A DNA stretch of 64,000 bases from Rhynchopus sp. YZ270_cl-10 (GCA_964035575.1 OZ037888.1:992001-1056000); one strand, 5' to 3'. Numbered from the stretch's first letter, positions 10,701-20,785 are shown. Numbers and translations are program-made. Notes: generated from the letters alone by a model not told the origin.

Positions 10701-11651
10701 ATGCTCTTTCCTCCCCCCAGCGAAAGAGGCAGAAAACGACAACACGAGACCCCCCTCACAAACAAACAGGAAAATACAATAATTCAATCGACCCAGACAA
10801 CCCTCGCCCGATGCTTAGCGGAGTCCTCCTGGAAGAGCCTCCAAAGCACGTGTCGGCGATACTTCGAATTCAAAAACGCTTGGGAGGAGAAACACGCATG
10901 CACAATCTCACACGAAGTGGCGCTCATATATTGGGTGGAAAAGAAAAGGTCTTTAGACGGAGTCACGGAGAGTTCGGCGCTGCAGTATACGATGGACGTG
11001 GCGGCGGCGTTACGGCGGACAGGGGACGCACGCCTGGCGGAGTCCCAAATGGTGCAGGATTACCGTCGGAGTCTGCGAAGGATGGGAGCACTGATGCCGG
11101 GCAAGCAGGCCAAGCCGGCACGTCCCTCCGAAGTTGCATCGGCGATCGAGCTGGAGAAGAAGCCGTTGATCCGTTTAGCACTGGCTATGTGTTGGGTGAC
11201 GGCGGGGAGGGCGTCGGACGTGCTGCGACTCAAAAAGCAGGAGATCACCATCAGACCAGACGGAGTGGTGGCAGTGCATTGGAGGGAGACCAAAGGAGAT
11301 CCTTTCCAGCTGGGACGCTTCACGGGCCACCATCTCACAAAAGCAGCGCAGGAAATTTTAGTGCAACGACTGCAAGCCGTCCGCGATCAGCAAGGTTTGA
11401 TTTTCCCACCAGGGATAACATCGCACCAACTCGGAGCCGCACTACAGAGAGTCAACAGGGAGCTGTCGTCGCACTCACTGAGAAGAGGGGCTGCGCAGTT
11501 CCTCCTGAAACAGAAGGTGTCCCTCGACGAAATATGCCTCCTCACCCGTCACCAAACAACGGAGTCTCTGATTCGGTACGTCGCAGAAGCGGGACTACAG
11601 AGGGTGGACGTGACGGCAACCATGTCGCAGCAGCTGCAGGCAGCCATGTGA
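10701..11651 (+). CDS. tyrosine recombinase of the YR retrotransposon (316 aa)
   Basis: The protein has the arrangement of tyrosine recombinases: a helical core-binding region (about 20-130) and a catalytic domain. Visible catalytic residues are R170 in GRASDVLRL, the H258-x-x-R261 box in HSLRRG, H284 in TRHQTTESLIRY, and the nucleophile Y293. In this element class the enzyme integrates a circular DNA intermediate by strand exchange. Length is typical for YR retrotransposons. The gene starts 15 bp after gag. Its 3' three-quarters overlap the open frame that becomes RT-RNase H, which lies in the -1 frame, and its stop codon overlaps that frame at 11649. Every catalytic residue is present, so it looks functional. 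Confidence 0.9.
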   Translation: MLFPPPSERGRKRQHETPLTNKQENTIIQSTQTTLARCLAESSWKSLQSTCRRYFEFKNAWEEKHACTISHEVALIYWVEKKRSLDGVTESSALQYTMDVAAALRRTGDARLAESQMVQDYRRSLRRMGALMPGKQAKPARPSEVASAIELEKKPLIRLALAMCWVTAGRASDVLRLKKQEITIRPDGVVAVHWRETKGDPFQLGRFTGHHLTKAAQEILVQRLQAVRDQQGLIFPPGITSHQLGAALQRVNRELSSHSLRRGAAQFLLKQKVSLDEICLLTRHQTTESLIRYVAEAGLQRVDVTATMSQQLQAAM

Positions 11652-13336
11652 AGTACTTGCTCCAGGGGAAGATACCTGGCGTACCATGGATCCCAGGGGA
11701 AAAGACACGCTACAATCCAGAGGACGAAAAAGACATGGGGCCGGGTTTGGAGGCGCTATACAACGATGTCCTCGCAGTGTCGGTGAATGGAAAGCTGTGC
11801 AGACCACCCCGTGTGCGCGGTATTCCAGAAGACGACTACATCGCGCCCATATGCGCCGGTTTCATGGACATGCGAAAGCTGCAGGAGTTGGACGTGACAG
11901 GTGAACTGCAGGGAGTGATTGATCTGATCACAGATCCAAAAAGCTTTTACACGCAGTTCCTGGAAGGGGCTCTAGAGAACGTCAGATACGACGCACATTT
12001 CCGGAAAAAGATATCACGAAATCTCATGCACCATCTAAAAGCGCTGAAGGACTATAACGTGTTGGAGGAAGTGGATCAGGAACCCACCGTCGTACTGCAT
12101 GGATTCACAGTGGAGAAGAAGTCGGGAGGGAGAAGGTTTGTTCTGGACGGCAGAAAGCTAAACGACTGCATGCGGCACCCACCGGACATGTGGCTCCCGC
12201 GAATGCCCCAGGTGATACATCAGATTCTACAAGCCAACTGGGTGGTGAATACAGACGGGAAGAGCTGGTTTTACCAGTTTCCGGTGCACCCAGATATCAG
12301 GGACTTCTTCGGGGTAAAAGTAGCACCACAGCGAGGAAAGTTCGTGACCACAAGACTAAAAGCTTTGTGCATGGGGTGGAAGTTCGCCCCGTGCATTGCG
12401 AACCGAGCGGCGAGAGTACTGTTGCCACCGTCAGAGGGCGTCACGTGGATTGACAACTTCATTGTCACCGCAGACACGGAGGATGAGGCGACCAAGCAGT
12501 TTCAAATATTCATCTCCCGATGCAACGCTGTGGACGCGAAGATGACTTTGGACGAGAAAGGCTACGGGGTCCCCACACAACTTTTTGAAACTTTCGGCGT
12601 CTCTTTCGACCTCAGACATCATATATATCGTTCAGATCCGGAATGGATTAAGAAATTTTTGGCGAATAGTGCACACGCGAAGGTAACCGGAGGGATGGCA
12701 ACCCCTAGGGAAATCTACAAGGTGGTCGGGGGCATGGTGTGGCACTCATACATTACAAACTCTTTTCTATGTTTCCTACCCGCGACACTGAGCTTCATGA
12801 GAGACATCGCTCGAGATTTATACAACACGGCTGCATGGGACACGCCTACAGCAGTGCGCCCTTCGGTGGTGAAGGAAGTAAAGGAGAGGACGATACGTAT
12901 TAAGGAAAATCCATGGATTGAACGGGGACCAACATCATCTATCACAGCATGGTCCGATGCTTCCTCGAAGGCGTGGGCGGCGATCCTTGAGTCAGAACCG
13001 CAGCAGGTGTCACAGGCGGATTTCTCTAACGAGCAGGAACACTGGCACATATACAGAAAGGAACTTTACGCGGCAAAGCAGGCCGTAGCACTTGCGGCAA
13101 GATCGGTACATACTACGCGACTCAGGCTGATGGTCGACAACCTCCCGGCTGTACACAGCCTCCAGAGGGGCCACTCTTCAGACTACCGCTCAAATTTCGT
13201 GATCGCCGAACTTTTCACCTTAGCGGCCGGCGCCCGCATCCAAGTCGCATGTGAATGGGTACCGACGTTGGAGCAAAGAGCAGACAAGTATACGAGAGGC
13301 GTGGTGGCAGACTACCCGATCACACTACCGGTTTAG
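10811..13336 (+). CDS. reverse transcriptase-RNase H of the YR retrotransposon
   Basis: The frame is open from 10811, but residues 1 to about 280 are the shadow of the recombinase gene. The meaningful protein begins near 11650. The first Met after the recombinase stop is at 11735, so translation needs a -1 frameshift, reinitiation or an internal start. RT motif A is NTDGKSWFYQF with D482. Motif B is GWKFAPCIANR. Motif C reads TWIDNFIV, with D548 followed by N549 where most RTs have a second Asp. RNase H has all four acidic positions: D716 (WSDAS), E751 (KELYAA), D776 (VDNLPA) and D825 (RADKYTR). The order recombinase then RT-RH matches VIPER/TATE elements. No methyltransferase domain of the DIRS type is seen. 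Confidence 0.88.
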   Translation: MLSGVLLEEPPKHVSAILRIQKRLGGETRMHNLTRSGAHILGGKEKVFRRSHGEFGAAVYDGRGGGVTADRGRTPGGVPNGAGLPSESAKDGSTDAGQAGQAGTSLRSCIGDRAGEEAVDPFSTGYVLGDGGEGVGRAATQKAGDHHQTRRSGGSALEGDQRRSFPAGTLHGPPSHKSSAGNFSATTASRPRSARFDFPTRDNIAPTRSRTTESQQGAVVALTEKRGCAVPPETEGVPRRNMPPHPSPNNGVSDSVRRRSGTTEGGRDGNHVAAAAGSHVKYLLQGKIPGVPWIPGEKTRYNPEDEKDMGPGLEALYNDVLAVSVNGKLCRPPRVRGIPEDDYIAPICAGFMDMRKLQELDVTGELQGVIDLITDPKSFYTQFLEGALENVRYDAHFRKKISRNLMHHLKALKDYNVLEEVDQEPTVVLHGFTVEKKSGGRRFVLDGRKLNDCMRHPPDMWLPRMPQVIHQILQANWVVNTDGKSWFYQFPVHPDIRDFFGVKVAPQRGKFVTTRLKALCMGWKFAPCIANRAARVLLPPSEGVTWIDNFIVTADTEDEATKQFQIFISRCNAVDAKMTLDEKGYGVPTQLFETFGVSFDLRHHIYRSDPEWIKKFLANSAHAKVTGGMATPREIYKVVGGMVWHSYITNSFLCFLPATLSFMRDIARDLYNTAAWDTPTAVRPSVVKEVKERTIRIKENPWIERGPTSSITAWSDASSKAWAAILESEPQQVSQADFSNEQEHWHIYRKELYAAKQAVALAARSVHTTRLRLMVDNLPAVHSLQRGHSSDYRSNFVIAELFTLAAGARIQVACEWVPTLEQRADKYTRGVVADYPITLPV

Positions 13337-13404
13337 CAGCGGAGCGTAATCCCATCCATCGTTCGCGCGGCGTCCCTTCGATCCGAGGGTCCTTAGGGTC
13401 CTGA

Positions 13405-13463
13405 GTGGAAGCGTGCAATGCAACAAACGGTCGAGATCTGATCAAGCGAAACGGATATATTTT
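13405..13463 (+). repeat. split direct repeat B1
   Basis: 59 bp starting GTGGAAGCGTGCAATGCAAC and ending at the junction with A2. An identical copy, B2, lies at 13732-13790 beyond A2. It overlaps A2 by the shared TTTT. Confidence 0.88.
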
Positions 13464-13678
13464 GCAACTGACGCGCTGGAGAGGCCCTGGCCAAACATGG
13501 CGTGTTAGGGGAAATATATTCGTCGCACAGATTAGATCAGAGACCCCACCCGATATGTTTTTCATTTTACCTCTTTTGTGCTCCGCCACCGACACTCCCA
13601 TTTTCTGTACTTCAGGCAATAATCATATACCATCACACACTGACACAGTCCGCGTGTGTTGGAAACAATCAATTTTTT

Positions 13679-13719
<41 letters not shown>
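13460..13719 (+). repeat. split direct repeat A2
   Basis: This is the second copy of A1, ending in a 40-base A tract. It lies between B1 and B2, as in Ngaro- and VIPER-type elements. It is followed by GAGTGTCGGCAG and then B2. Confidence 0.9.
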
Positions 13720-13722
<3 letters not shown>

Positions 13723-13731
13723 TGTCGGCAG

Positions 13732-13790
13732 GTGGAAGCGTGCAATGCAACAAACGGTCGAGATCTGATCAAGCGAAACGGATATATTTT
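13732..13790 (+). repeat. split direct repeat B2
   Basis: This is the second copy of the 59-bp B repeat, forming the 3' end of the element. The sequence beyond it (TCATTCAGTTCC) is not shared with the B1/A2 junction, which sets the boundary. Confidence 0.85.
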
Positions 13791-14830
13791 TCATTCAGTT
13801 CCACATCACTCTAAGGCAGTGAACAGTTCCCCCTTTGTTCTTATATTTGAAGGACTAAAGACCTCCCTCACTATGTGGCAGTAGAGCCTTGTGGGGGGTG
13901 GCTCCCCGACATGCCTTTTGTCACCGCATATCAGGTTGTGGGTCACACAGAAATATTAATTGAGAAAGGATTCTACAAAAAGAACCTTTTTTGGTGTGAT
14001 TCAGGGGGTACGGACAACCCACGGGAGAACCACGGAGAACTGTTTCGGGCTATATTAAGATTTGCGGAGCACCTTCGGGGGAACCACGGAGAATCCGTTT
14101 GGGTGATCACACCATTATTCTTTCGTTGATAGCTCAATTACCTGTTGGTGAATTGGGGTGCCGTTTCTTGGTTATTATTTCTTCCTTATAGTTATGATTA
14201 TGCGGTCAATAAAACATGCAGAGTGTAGCGGGACACAGACCTCCGCAGACCCCGATGTAGCACTGTATGTGCCATGCTTGGCAAAAAGGCACAGAAAGGT
14301 TTTTTAGGTTCATGTTATAATATTGGTATTCTATTTTGTTTGGATTTCGTGGCTCTTATTTGTGGCCATGTTTTTTTTCTATTTTCTCTTAGTGCCTGCG
14401 TCCCAGAGGCGTTTGCACTATCAACTTCACTTTTTTCTTTGAAGGTCGGAACACATCGGTTTCCCCTAGAGATGCGTAGGGAGGTCCTCAGTGTAAAGTT
14501 GTTGATAATACCAGTTCTAGATTTCTCTCTTCCCGGTGGAGGGGAGGGGGTTTTTGTTTTTGTTTTGTCTCTGAATTTGTTTTGTTTTGTTGTCCTTGTG
14601 TATTTTCTCTTCATTTTTTTTAATCAGGCAGTATTTCGCTACTGGGAAGATCAGCTCAGATCTTGTTTGATGGTAAAGTTTTTTTTTTGAAATCAATGTC
14701 TTGTTTGCAAGGTGATGATGAAGCACGAAAAGGCTTAAAAATTCGATTTTTTGTTTGTTTGTTTGTTTATAGTATTCAAAGCCGGTGTTTTCATGACTTT
14801 CCCAAGCAGAGATATTTTTTTCTGATGGAC
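13791..14830. other. gene-free stretch after the retrotransposon
   Basis: I see no convincing gene. A repeated phrase around GGGAGAACCACGGAGAA and GGGGAACCACGGAGAA (near 14022 and 14079) and a copy of the GCACTATCAACTTCAC motif at about 14393-14440, followed by T-rich sequence, are the only structured elements. Open frames are Phe/Leu/Lys rich and lack domains. Confidence 0.5.
14393..14440 (+). repeat. GCACTATCAACTTCAC motif with upstream GCCT/AGGC hairpin
   Basis: GTGCCTGCGTCCCAGAGGCG is followed by TTTGCACTATCAACTTCAC and T-rich sequence. Similar strings lie near 29470, 34948, 42645, 53998, 57238, 58835 (shortened) and 61550. The GCCT/AGGC pairs could close a small hairpin. Function is unknown. 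Confidence 0.5.
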
Positions 14831-14928
14831 GAAATGGATGTAGGACTGCATGGTTGGGGGTCTCACCGTCTCACCCCCGGCACAACCCTGTCATGTACCA
14901 AGGTACACTGTTCACGAGAGGGCTTTTT
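14831..14928. repeat. dispersed repeat GAAATGGATGTAGGACTGCA, copy 1
   Basis: GAAATGGATGTAGGACTGCA followed by a GGTTGGG segment, GTACCAAGGTACACTGTTCA and CGAGAGGGC recurs at 25396-25490, in shortened form near 25786-25845, and at 53400-53482. GTACC..GGTAC forms a short palindrome, and the loop-like CACGAGAG resembles the hairpin family. This copy runs directly into the assembly gap, so its 3' end is unknown and the repeat may have caused the gap. Confidence 0.65.
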
Positions 14929-15128
14929 NNNNNNNNNNNNNNNNNNNNNNNNNNNNNNNNNNNNNNNNNNNNNNNNNNNNNNNNNNNNNNNNNNNNNNNN
15001 NNNNNNNNNNNNNNNNNNNNNNNNNNNNNNNNNNNNNNNNNNNNNNNNNNNNNNNNNNNNNNNNNNNNNNNNNNNNNNNNNNNNNNNNNNNNNNNNNNNN
15101 NNNNNNNNNNNNNNNNNNNNNNNNNNNN
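14929..15128. other. assembly gap (200 N)
   Basis: Exactly 200 undetermined bases, a conventional size for a gap of unknown length. It hides the 5' part of the EGF-repeat gene. Frames that run through it are artefacts. Confidence 0.98.
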
Positions 15129-16829
15129 GTGAGTGTGTTGCGTGCCACGACCAGTGGACTGGATCGAGCTGCGACGTTTGTGTTTCCATTTACGACCAAA
15201 CGACATGCGACATGTGTGCCGACGGACACGCAGCGTACCCGACCTGTGCACAGTGCACGGACGACGTGCACTGCAGCTCGCACAGCACGTCTGTGACACA
15301 CAATGCGGACAAGTCTGCCTGTGCATGTGAGTGTGCTGCTGAGTTTGCCGGGGCGGCGTGTGACGAGTGTGCTGACGGACACATCAACTACCCGACCTGC
15401 ACACCGTGCACAGACGACGTGCACTGCAGCTCGCACAGCAGCGCTGTGACACACAACGTGAACAAGACAGAGTGCTCGTGCACGTGCAACACCGGCTTTG
15501 CTGGTGCGACGTGTGACGAGTGTGCTGCTGGGTTTGCGGGGTACCCCGAGTGCACGGAGTGCACTGTGCGCTCGCACTGCAACGGACATGCGGTGAATGT
15601 GTCGGTTTCTGCGGACGCAGCCACATGCGAGTGTGGTGTGTGCCTTGCGCAGTGGACAGGCGCACAGTGCGACACCTGCGACACACGCTTCAGTGCAACG
15701 TGCGACTCCTGCGCTGACGGACACGTGAACTACCCGAACTGCACACAGTGCGCACACGACGTGCACTGCAGCGGACACAGCAGCGCTGTGACACACAGCT
15801 TCGACAGGACGGAGTGCACATGCACGTGTGACGAGGGCTTCGCTGGGGCGAACTGCTCCGAGTGTGCGGCAGGCCACATCAGCTACCCTGTGTGCACAGA
15901 GTGCGCAAACGACGTGCACTGCAGCGCACACGGGATTGCAAGCAGCAACGCGAACAACACCCTGTGCACCTGCGAGTGCAACGATGCGTACACAGGTGCG
16001 CAGTGCGACGTGTGTCCATCGAACTACGACCAGGCCGGGTGCGCGACGTGCGCTGCCGGGTTTGTGAACTACCCTTCGTGCACGGCATGCGACGTGGACC
16101 AGCACTGCAACGGACACGCCTTGAACGTGACGGCAACCCTCGACGGACGGACATGCAACTGCACGTGTGCGGACGAGTGGGAGGGCAACACGTGCAACAC
16201 CTGCGATGCGAAGTACAACGCAACGAACTGTGCGGAGTGTGCCGAGGGCCTTGTCGACTACCCGACGTGTGTCACCCCTGGCAACATCGGCAACGCTGCT
16301 GACGGGAGTGGTGACGACGACGACGACGCAAGCCTGTGGTGGCTCTGGCTGCTGCTTGCACTCCTTCTGCTGTGCTCCTCCATCCTTGCGGCTGCATACG
16401 TATGCATACACACACCACCTACACCAGTACCACCCACACACCACACCCCTACCCACCCAACAAACACAAACCCAAACCCAACAGGTCCTGCTGAAGCGCA
16501 AGAAGGAGAACACAGACGTGGATGACGAGAAGTACGGAAAGGAGTTCCAGAAGTTCGACGCTCTGGACAAGTCGTGCCTGCTGGAAGCAGAGAACGAGGA
16601 GCTTGAGATGGGCGACAGGGCTGACGAGTCTGTGTTGAGCAGCGACGCGTCACCCACATCCCCGTACACACCTGCAAGCAAGAAGGATGTGAACCCGAAC
16701 AACTCGATTCAGATCACAGACGCGTCCCTGCTTGGGCTCTCCACGTCGACTGCACTGCCGCTTCAGGGAAAGAAGGCGAGGAGCAGACGGAGCATGGCTT
16801 CCACCGCACAGACGTCTGATGTTCTGTGA
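15129..16829 (+). CDS. EGF-repeat transmembrane protein, 5' truncated by the gap
   Basis: The visible extracellular part (15131 to about 16300) is a chain of Cys-rich repeats with the pattern CxxCADGHxxYPxC, then DVHCSxH, then CxCxC and FAGxxCxxC. This fits laminin- or EGF-like modules, with about seven seen. An Asp-rich stretch (DDDDD) precedes one membrane segment at 16334-16399 (LWWLWLLLALLLLCSSILAA). Reading straight on gives a Pro/Thr/His-rich tail and a stop at 16525. Removing a GT-AG intron at 16400-16484 in phase 0 instead joins the membrane segment to VLLKRKKENTDVDDEKYG and a 114-residue tail ending at 16829. A basic stop-transfer after the membrane segment makes the spliced form more likely. 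The protein is probably a type I surface protein for adhesion or sensing. The signal peptide and start are lost in the gap. Coding GC is much higher than in the flanks. Confidence 0.8.
16400..16484 (+). other. probable 85-bp GT-AG intron in the EGF-repeat gene
   Basis: The donor is GTATGC directly after codon TAC, and the acceptor is CCCAACAG before GTCCTGCTG. The interior is almost pure A/C (CACACCACC and ACCCAACAAACAC types), unlike the flanking coding sequence. Phase 0 keeps both open frames joined. The donor resembles that of the intron proposed at 57019 (GTATGA). Confidence 0.7.
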
Positions 16830-18713
16830 CGCACCCCTGACCACGGGTAACACACGATGGGGTATCGGCAAATGGGCCGACGGGGACGTGTGTCGGGTAT
16901 CTTCTTTTCTTTTTTTTGCTGGGGGTTATCTCGAAGTGAGTATTTGCACCGTCGACTATACTTTTGTGCGGCTCTCATTTTATTTTACGATTTTCCGTTT
17001 GGTTTTTTGACTACAAACAAAAATGAATTATGATACGATGAGGCCAGATACATTTTATATCTCCCTGGCTCTGACACCCCCCCAAATTTTGCCTTTTTAT
17101 TTTCTTTCATTTTTTATTTTGAAACAGCATTCTCCCCCCCGCCCCTTTCCTGCTTCTTGTGCTCTCCCTCCCCTCTCCTCCTTTCCTTCCTCAGCCTCTT
17201 TCACCACGGATCTGTGCTTGGTTGCTTAGACACTGTGTGCAAGCGTTTGTGACTGCCTGATATTCGCATTTTTTTTTTTGTAGCGGAGTGTCTGTGTTTT
17301 GCTATGCAATGTGTTGTTTCATTTGTCCACAGAGTGTATGTGCCTGCGTAACGCGCTATGAACACCACTGTGTTCTCGTTCTGTGCAAGGGAGCAAGGAA
17401 AGCAGGCAAAAAGGGATCCTACGTCTGTTCAAAACGCAGAGTGCCTTTAACTGGACTCTCTCTCTCTCTCTCTTTTAGTATATTTTGTGGTCAGTCACAT
17501 CGCAAGCCATCTCCCCTTGCATCCCCTCCCCCCTTTTTGTTTTCCTTCTGGTACTTTCTCTTTGGAAAGTTTTTGAAAATTAGTTTGTTTCCCCCTTTTG
17601 TGGGACACCATGGGGGGCTCATATATCGTGGGGTACGCTTCCCTGAAATACCCCTATAGGTGACGTTGATGTGTTCAATTTATTAATTTTACATCATTTT
17701 TTTGTGTCGCAGCGAGGGGCACAATCCGACTTTCAAAGTTCAAATAAATGTTTTGAATTACAATTTTATTTTATTGTGACCAAGCGAGGCCCGTTCACTT
17801 TTCAACTGTTCTTTATTTTTTTCTTTTTAATTTGTGAAACCACATCCTCATTTTGTTTCCCCCCCACGGCGGACTAGTCAGGAGGACTACTAGTGGTGCT
17901 ACTGGTCCAAATGACTAGTGTTTTACGAGTATTGTTACACCAGTAACACTACCAGTTTAGCACTAGTTGTTACGACTAGTAGTTCCACTAGTAGTCCCCC
18001 TGACTAGTCCGCCGTGCCTCCCCCTTCCCCCTCATTTCCCTCCCCTTCACGACATGGTCCAGAGGCACCTGACAAGAGAAATTGGTCCTGGACCACGTCG
18101 TGTTTCGTGTGCGTTTTTTTTTTATGTGAAAGATATGTGTTGCTCATAACATATATTTTTTTCTCTTCACAATTAATTGTGCTTTTACACGTTTGTTCAG
18201 TAGAAGTGGTTTTTGGTGGGTTGATTTTCCTTTGGCGCAAAGGACACACCTGAGCACTGTTGATATTTCCAGATTAGCCCCGGAAGGAGTATTCTGAAGA
18301 CACCTTCGTATCTTTGCTTCAAAAAATTGAGAAGGAGAGAGGTTCCTCCGTCCTTTTCGTCTTTCTCTAAAATTTGAAAGTTTTATATGAAATTGAAGGT
18401 TTTTTTTTTCCTTACCCGAGGGCGTACCTGATGTAAATACCGACAGTACTTTGTGTGGCATCAACCTAACATTACTTCGTTCTTTTTTTACCGGTTAAAA
18501 GCAAAAATCCAGAAAAAAAAAAAAAAAGAAAAAGAAAAAATAAACGAAAAAGAAAAGAAGAAAAAAAAGGGTAGTTAGTTAGACCCCTTCGTGGGTTTGC
18601 TTACCCTTATTCCGTAACCGCGCCTGGCGCGATCACATTTCATATTACCCCCGTTTTTTTTTTTTTTGTTCATGAAAGTGGCCCCGTAGGCCATCGTTAT
18701 GAATTTAATTTAC
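16830..18713. other. gene-poor region with one foldback element
   Basis: No supportable gene is seen. Features are T/C-rich tracts, CT repeats near 17458-17478, a T-rich segment at 17570-17840 and the foldback at 17865-18016. An A-rich stretch near 18508-18570 precedes the CATAC element that starts at 18720. Confidence 0.5.
17865..18016. mobile_element. 152-bp foldback element built on ACTAGT
   Basis: CACGGCGGACTAGTCAGG at the left pairs with its complement at the right end, with further paired arms (GGACTACTAGTGG against CCACTAGTAGTCC) and inner copies of ACTAGT. No target duplication can be told from the C-rich flanks, and there is no coding capacity. It is a typical foldback MITE shape. 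Confidence 0.7.
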
Positions 18714-18719
18714 CCTTCT

Positions 18720-19974
18720 CATACTAAGCAGCCGCTTATAAAATACGCGGCACTAAATTGAAAATAAGGGGCAATTAAAGTCAATAAGTGACCGCTTATT
18801 TCGTTTAATATTATTTTAATATTAAATATTTTTGCCATTTTGCGCGTATTTCTATTATTTTTTGCGCTTATTTTTTATATTTTTGCGCTTATTTTTATAG
18901 TTGTGTGGGTATTTCATTGAACAACGAGTACTGCCCAGGTGCCGTCACCGCAGACAAATATATTATATGCTGGGTGACCAATGGGGGATGCAGTGGGGGT
19001 GGGAGTGGCTGTCACGACCATCGTTCAATATTTTTGGTGCAGTGTGCACCCTTCGAACTTTCAGAACAAAGTCATAAATACCCACACATTGAGATTGGAA
19101 TAGTATCCAAAGATATCATCATTTTTGGGATTTGACAAAAGGATTTCGAAAGGAATTTTCCGAACCCATGGGAATATTGAGGGAAATTCACAAAAAACTC
19201 GCAAAACATTCACAAAAATTCACACATGTGACACATCACATTTTTCTTCCGCACCTCGAATTTTTGTGAATGTTTGTGATTTAATAAGTTTTGGGGTTTT
19301 CAGCCCCAAAACATTTTTGCATTGTATCTCGTAACCTCTACACCTCTTTTACGACAGGGAACCGGATGAGGTGGTACTTCCGGACTGAGGAAGGGCAGTT
19401 TTTATTTTCTGTGCCTGGAGGGGGTACGGGGCGGCTATTATGGCTCTCGCGTTGACGGATGAGGGAGCCTCAGAGGACGAAGGGCTGAGTGGGTGTTTGA
19501 GTAGCCACTCTCCGTACGGGTCCGACGCGGGTTTGCAGGATTTTTTGTGATTTTTTGTGCGTTTTGGTGGCTTTCGGGTACACTGCACGGTCGCGTACCA
19601 TAGGTACATAGGTACATAGGTACATAGGTACATAGGTACATAGGTACATAGGTACATAGGTACATAGGTACATAGGTACATAGGTACATAGGTACATAGG
19701 TACATAGGTACATAGGTACATAGGTACATAGGTACATAGGTACATAGGTACATAGGTACATAGGTACATAGGTACACAGGTACACAGGTATTGAATAAAA
19801 ATAATAAACGGGACTTTATTTGCCGCTTATTTACTTTATTTGCCCCTTATTTGCCCCTTATTTTGCGCGGATTTGCACCTTATTTGACCCTTATTTCGAC
19901 TAAAAATTAAAGTGACTTTAATTGCCCCTTATTTTCACTTTTTGCGCGTATTTTATAAGCGGCTGCTTAGTATG
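18720..19974. mobile_element. CATAC-family TIR element, copy 1, with 6-bp duplication
   Basis: The left end CATACTAAGCAGCCGCTTAT and the complement of the right end agree over about 65 bp with a few differences. CCTTCT flanks both sides (18714-18719 and 19975-19980). The interior has TTATTTGCCCC-type motifs and ATTCACAAAAA runs, the 8-bp array at 19601-19790, and no transposase. A second element with CATAC ends and a 6-bp duplication lies at 33852-34824, so a family is likely. Confidence 0.82.
19601..19790. repeat. 8-bp minisatellite TAGGTACA
   Basis: About 23 copies of TAGGTACA; the last units read CAGGTACA. It lies inside the CATAC element. The minus-strand Met/Tyr/Leu/Cys/Thr/Val repeats are artefacts. 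Confidence 0.95.
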
Positions 19975-20515
19975 CCTTCTGCTCTGTTCTGGGTAGCATC
20001 AGAGAAGGGGGTTTTCAGATCGTTTGTTGTTGTTTGGTTGTGTTATTTCCTCCCATTTGCTTTCAAAAATTCCTGAAGTGAACGAAAGTTTCCCAGATCA
20101 TCCCAAAAAAAAAAAAAGAAGAAAAAAGAGTTAGTGCAGCACACTCTCGGGTAGCTACACTAATACAACCAAGTTTAAAAAAAAGAAAATTGACAATAAA
20201 ACTCATCCCATACTTTAGTTTCCCAGCATTTTTCAAAAAAAAAAAAAAAGGTAAAAATTGTATTCTGCAGCCTTGTTATATTGGTGAGAGCGCGGAGGGG
20301 GGGGGCAAACGAAATAAGGTTGGTGCTGTTTCCCACCGCTGTTTTTGGTTTATTTATTTATGTACTTAACAGCGGAATCGCAACGAGGCCAACCGATTAT
20401 TTTTCTTTTTTTGCCATTTTTTTCTCCCTTCCTTATTTTCAGCGTGGCTTACAAGAGAGATCTCACCTGTTCTTTGTGATTTCATCCGGATGGCTGGCAT
20501 CGTACGTGGGTCATG

Positions 20516-20785
20516 CATTACTGGGGGGGTCGAATATAAGAAAGGGTATATTTGGTGCTCCTGAAATAAAAAATACCAAGTACGCAACAAGTACGCAATA
20601 TAGGGTATTCCTGTATTTTTTTTTTTCGTGCACAAAGTGCGCAACAAGTACGCAAAATGGGGTTATCAGGAGCACCAATCTTCTATTTAGCTTTTAGTTT
20701 TATTGGTTACAGAGTCTTCATATTAAAACTAAACGTTAAATATATGATACCCTTTCTTATATTCGACTCCAGTAATAACTTCGCT
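20516..20785. mobile_element. nested inverted-repeat element
   Basis: Outer arms ATTACTGGGGGGGTCGAATA at the left and the complement of CGACTCCAGTAAT at the right share GTCGAATATAAGAAAGGGTA. Inside them, TGGTGCTCCTGA (near 20552) and its complement TCAGGAGCACCA (near 20668-20680) form a second, inner pair, flanked by ATATT and ATCTT. The inner ends resemble the TGGTGCT ends at 26531, 27456 and 28535. This suggests one small element inserted in another. Confidence 0.6.

Larger units (their letters stand above)
9049..13790 (+). mobile_element. VIPER/Ngaro-like tyrosine-recombinase retrotransposon
   Basis: The element is about 4.7 kb with split direct repeats in the order A1 (9049-9307), genes, B1 (13405-13463), A2 (13460-13719), B2 (13732-13790). 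It encodes a zinc-motif gag-like protein, a tyrosine recombinase and an RT-RNase H, in that order. Split repeats are known from Ngaro, VIPER and TATE elements, which integrate by recombinase and leave no target duplication. The gene order with the recombinase before RT is that of VIPER/TATE of kinetoplastids rather than Ngaro or DIRS. A1 and A2 look identical except for one A in a 39/40-base A tract, and both B copies match, which suggests recent insertion. All three frames are open, so the copy could be active. Confidence 0.88.

Noticed and set aside
9049..13790. DIRS or LTR-retrotransposon identity
   Set aside because: No inverted terminal repeats, methyltransferase, protease or DDE integrase; split direct repeats and a tyrosine recombinase upstream of RT point to the VIPER/Ngaro group.
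14663..15128. Upstream extension of the EGF gene to ATG 14663
   Set aside because: The frame runs through 200 N and through a dispersed repeat; the true 5' end is unknown.
14912..16702. 596-residue minus-strand frame opposite the EGF gene
   Set aside because: Val/Arg/Ala-rich antisense shadow of the Cys-codon pattern, and it runs through the gap.
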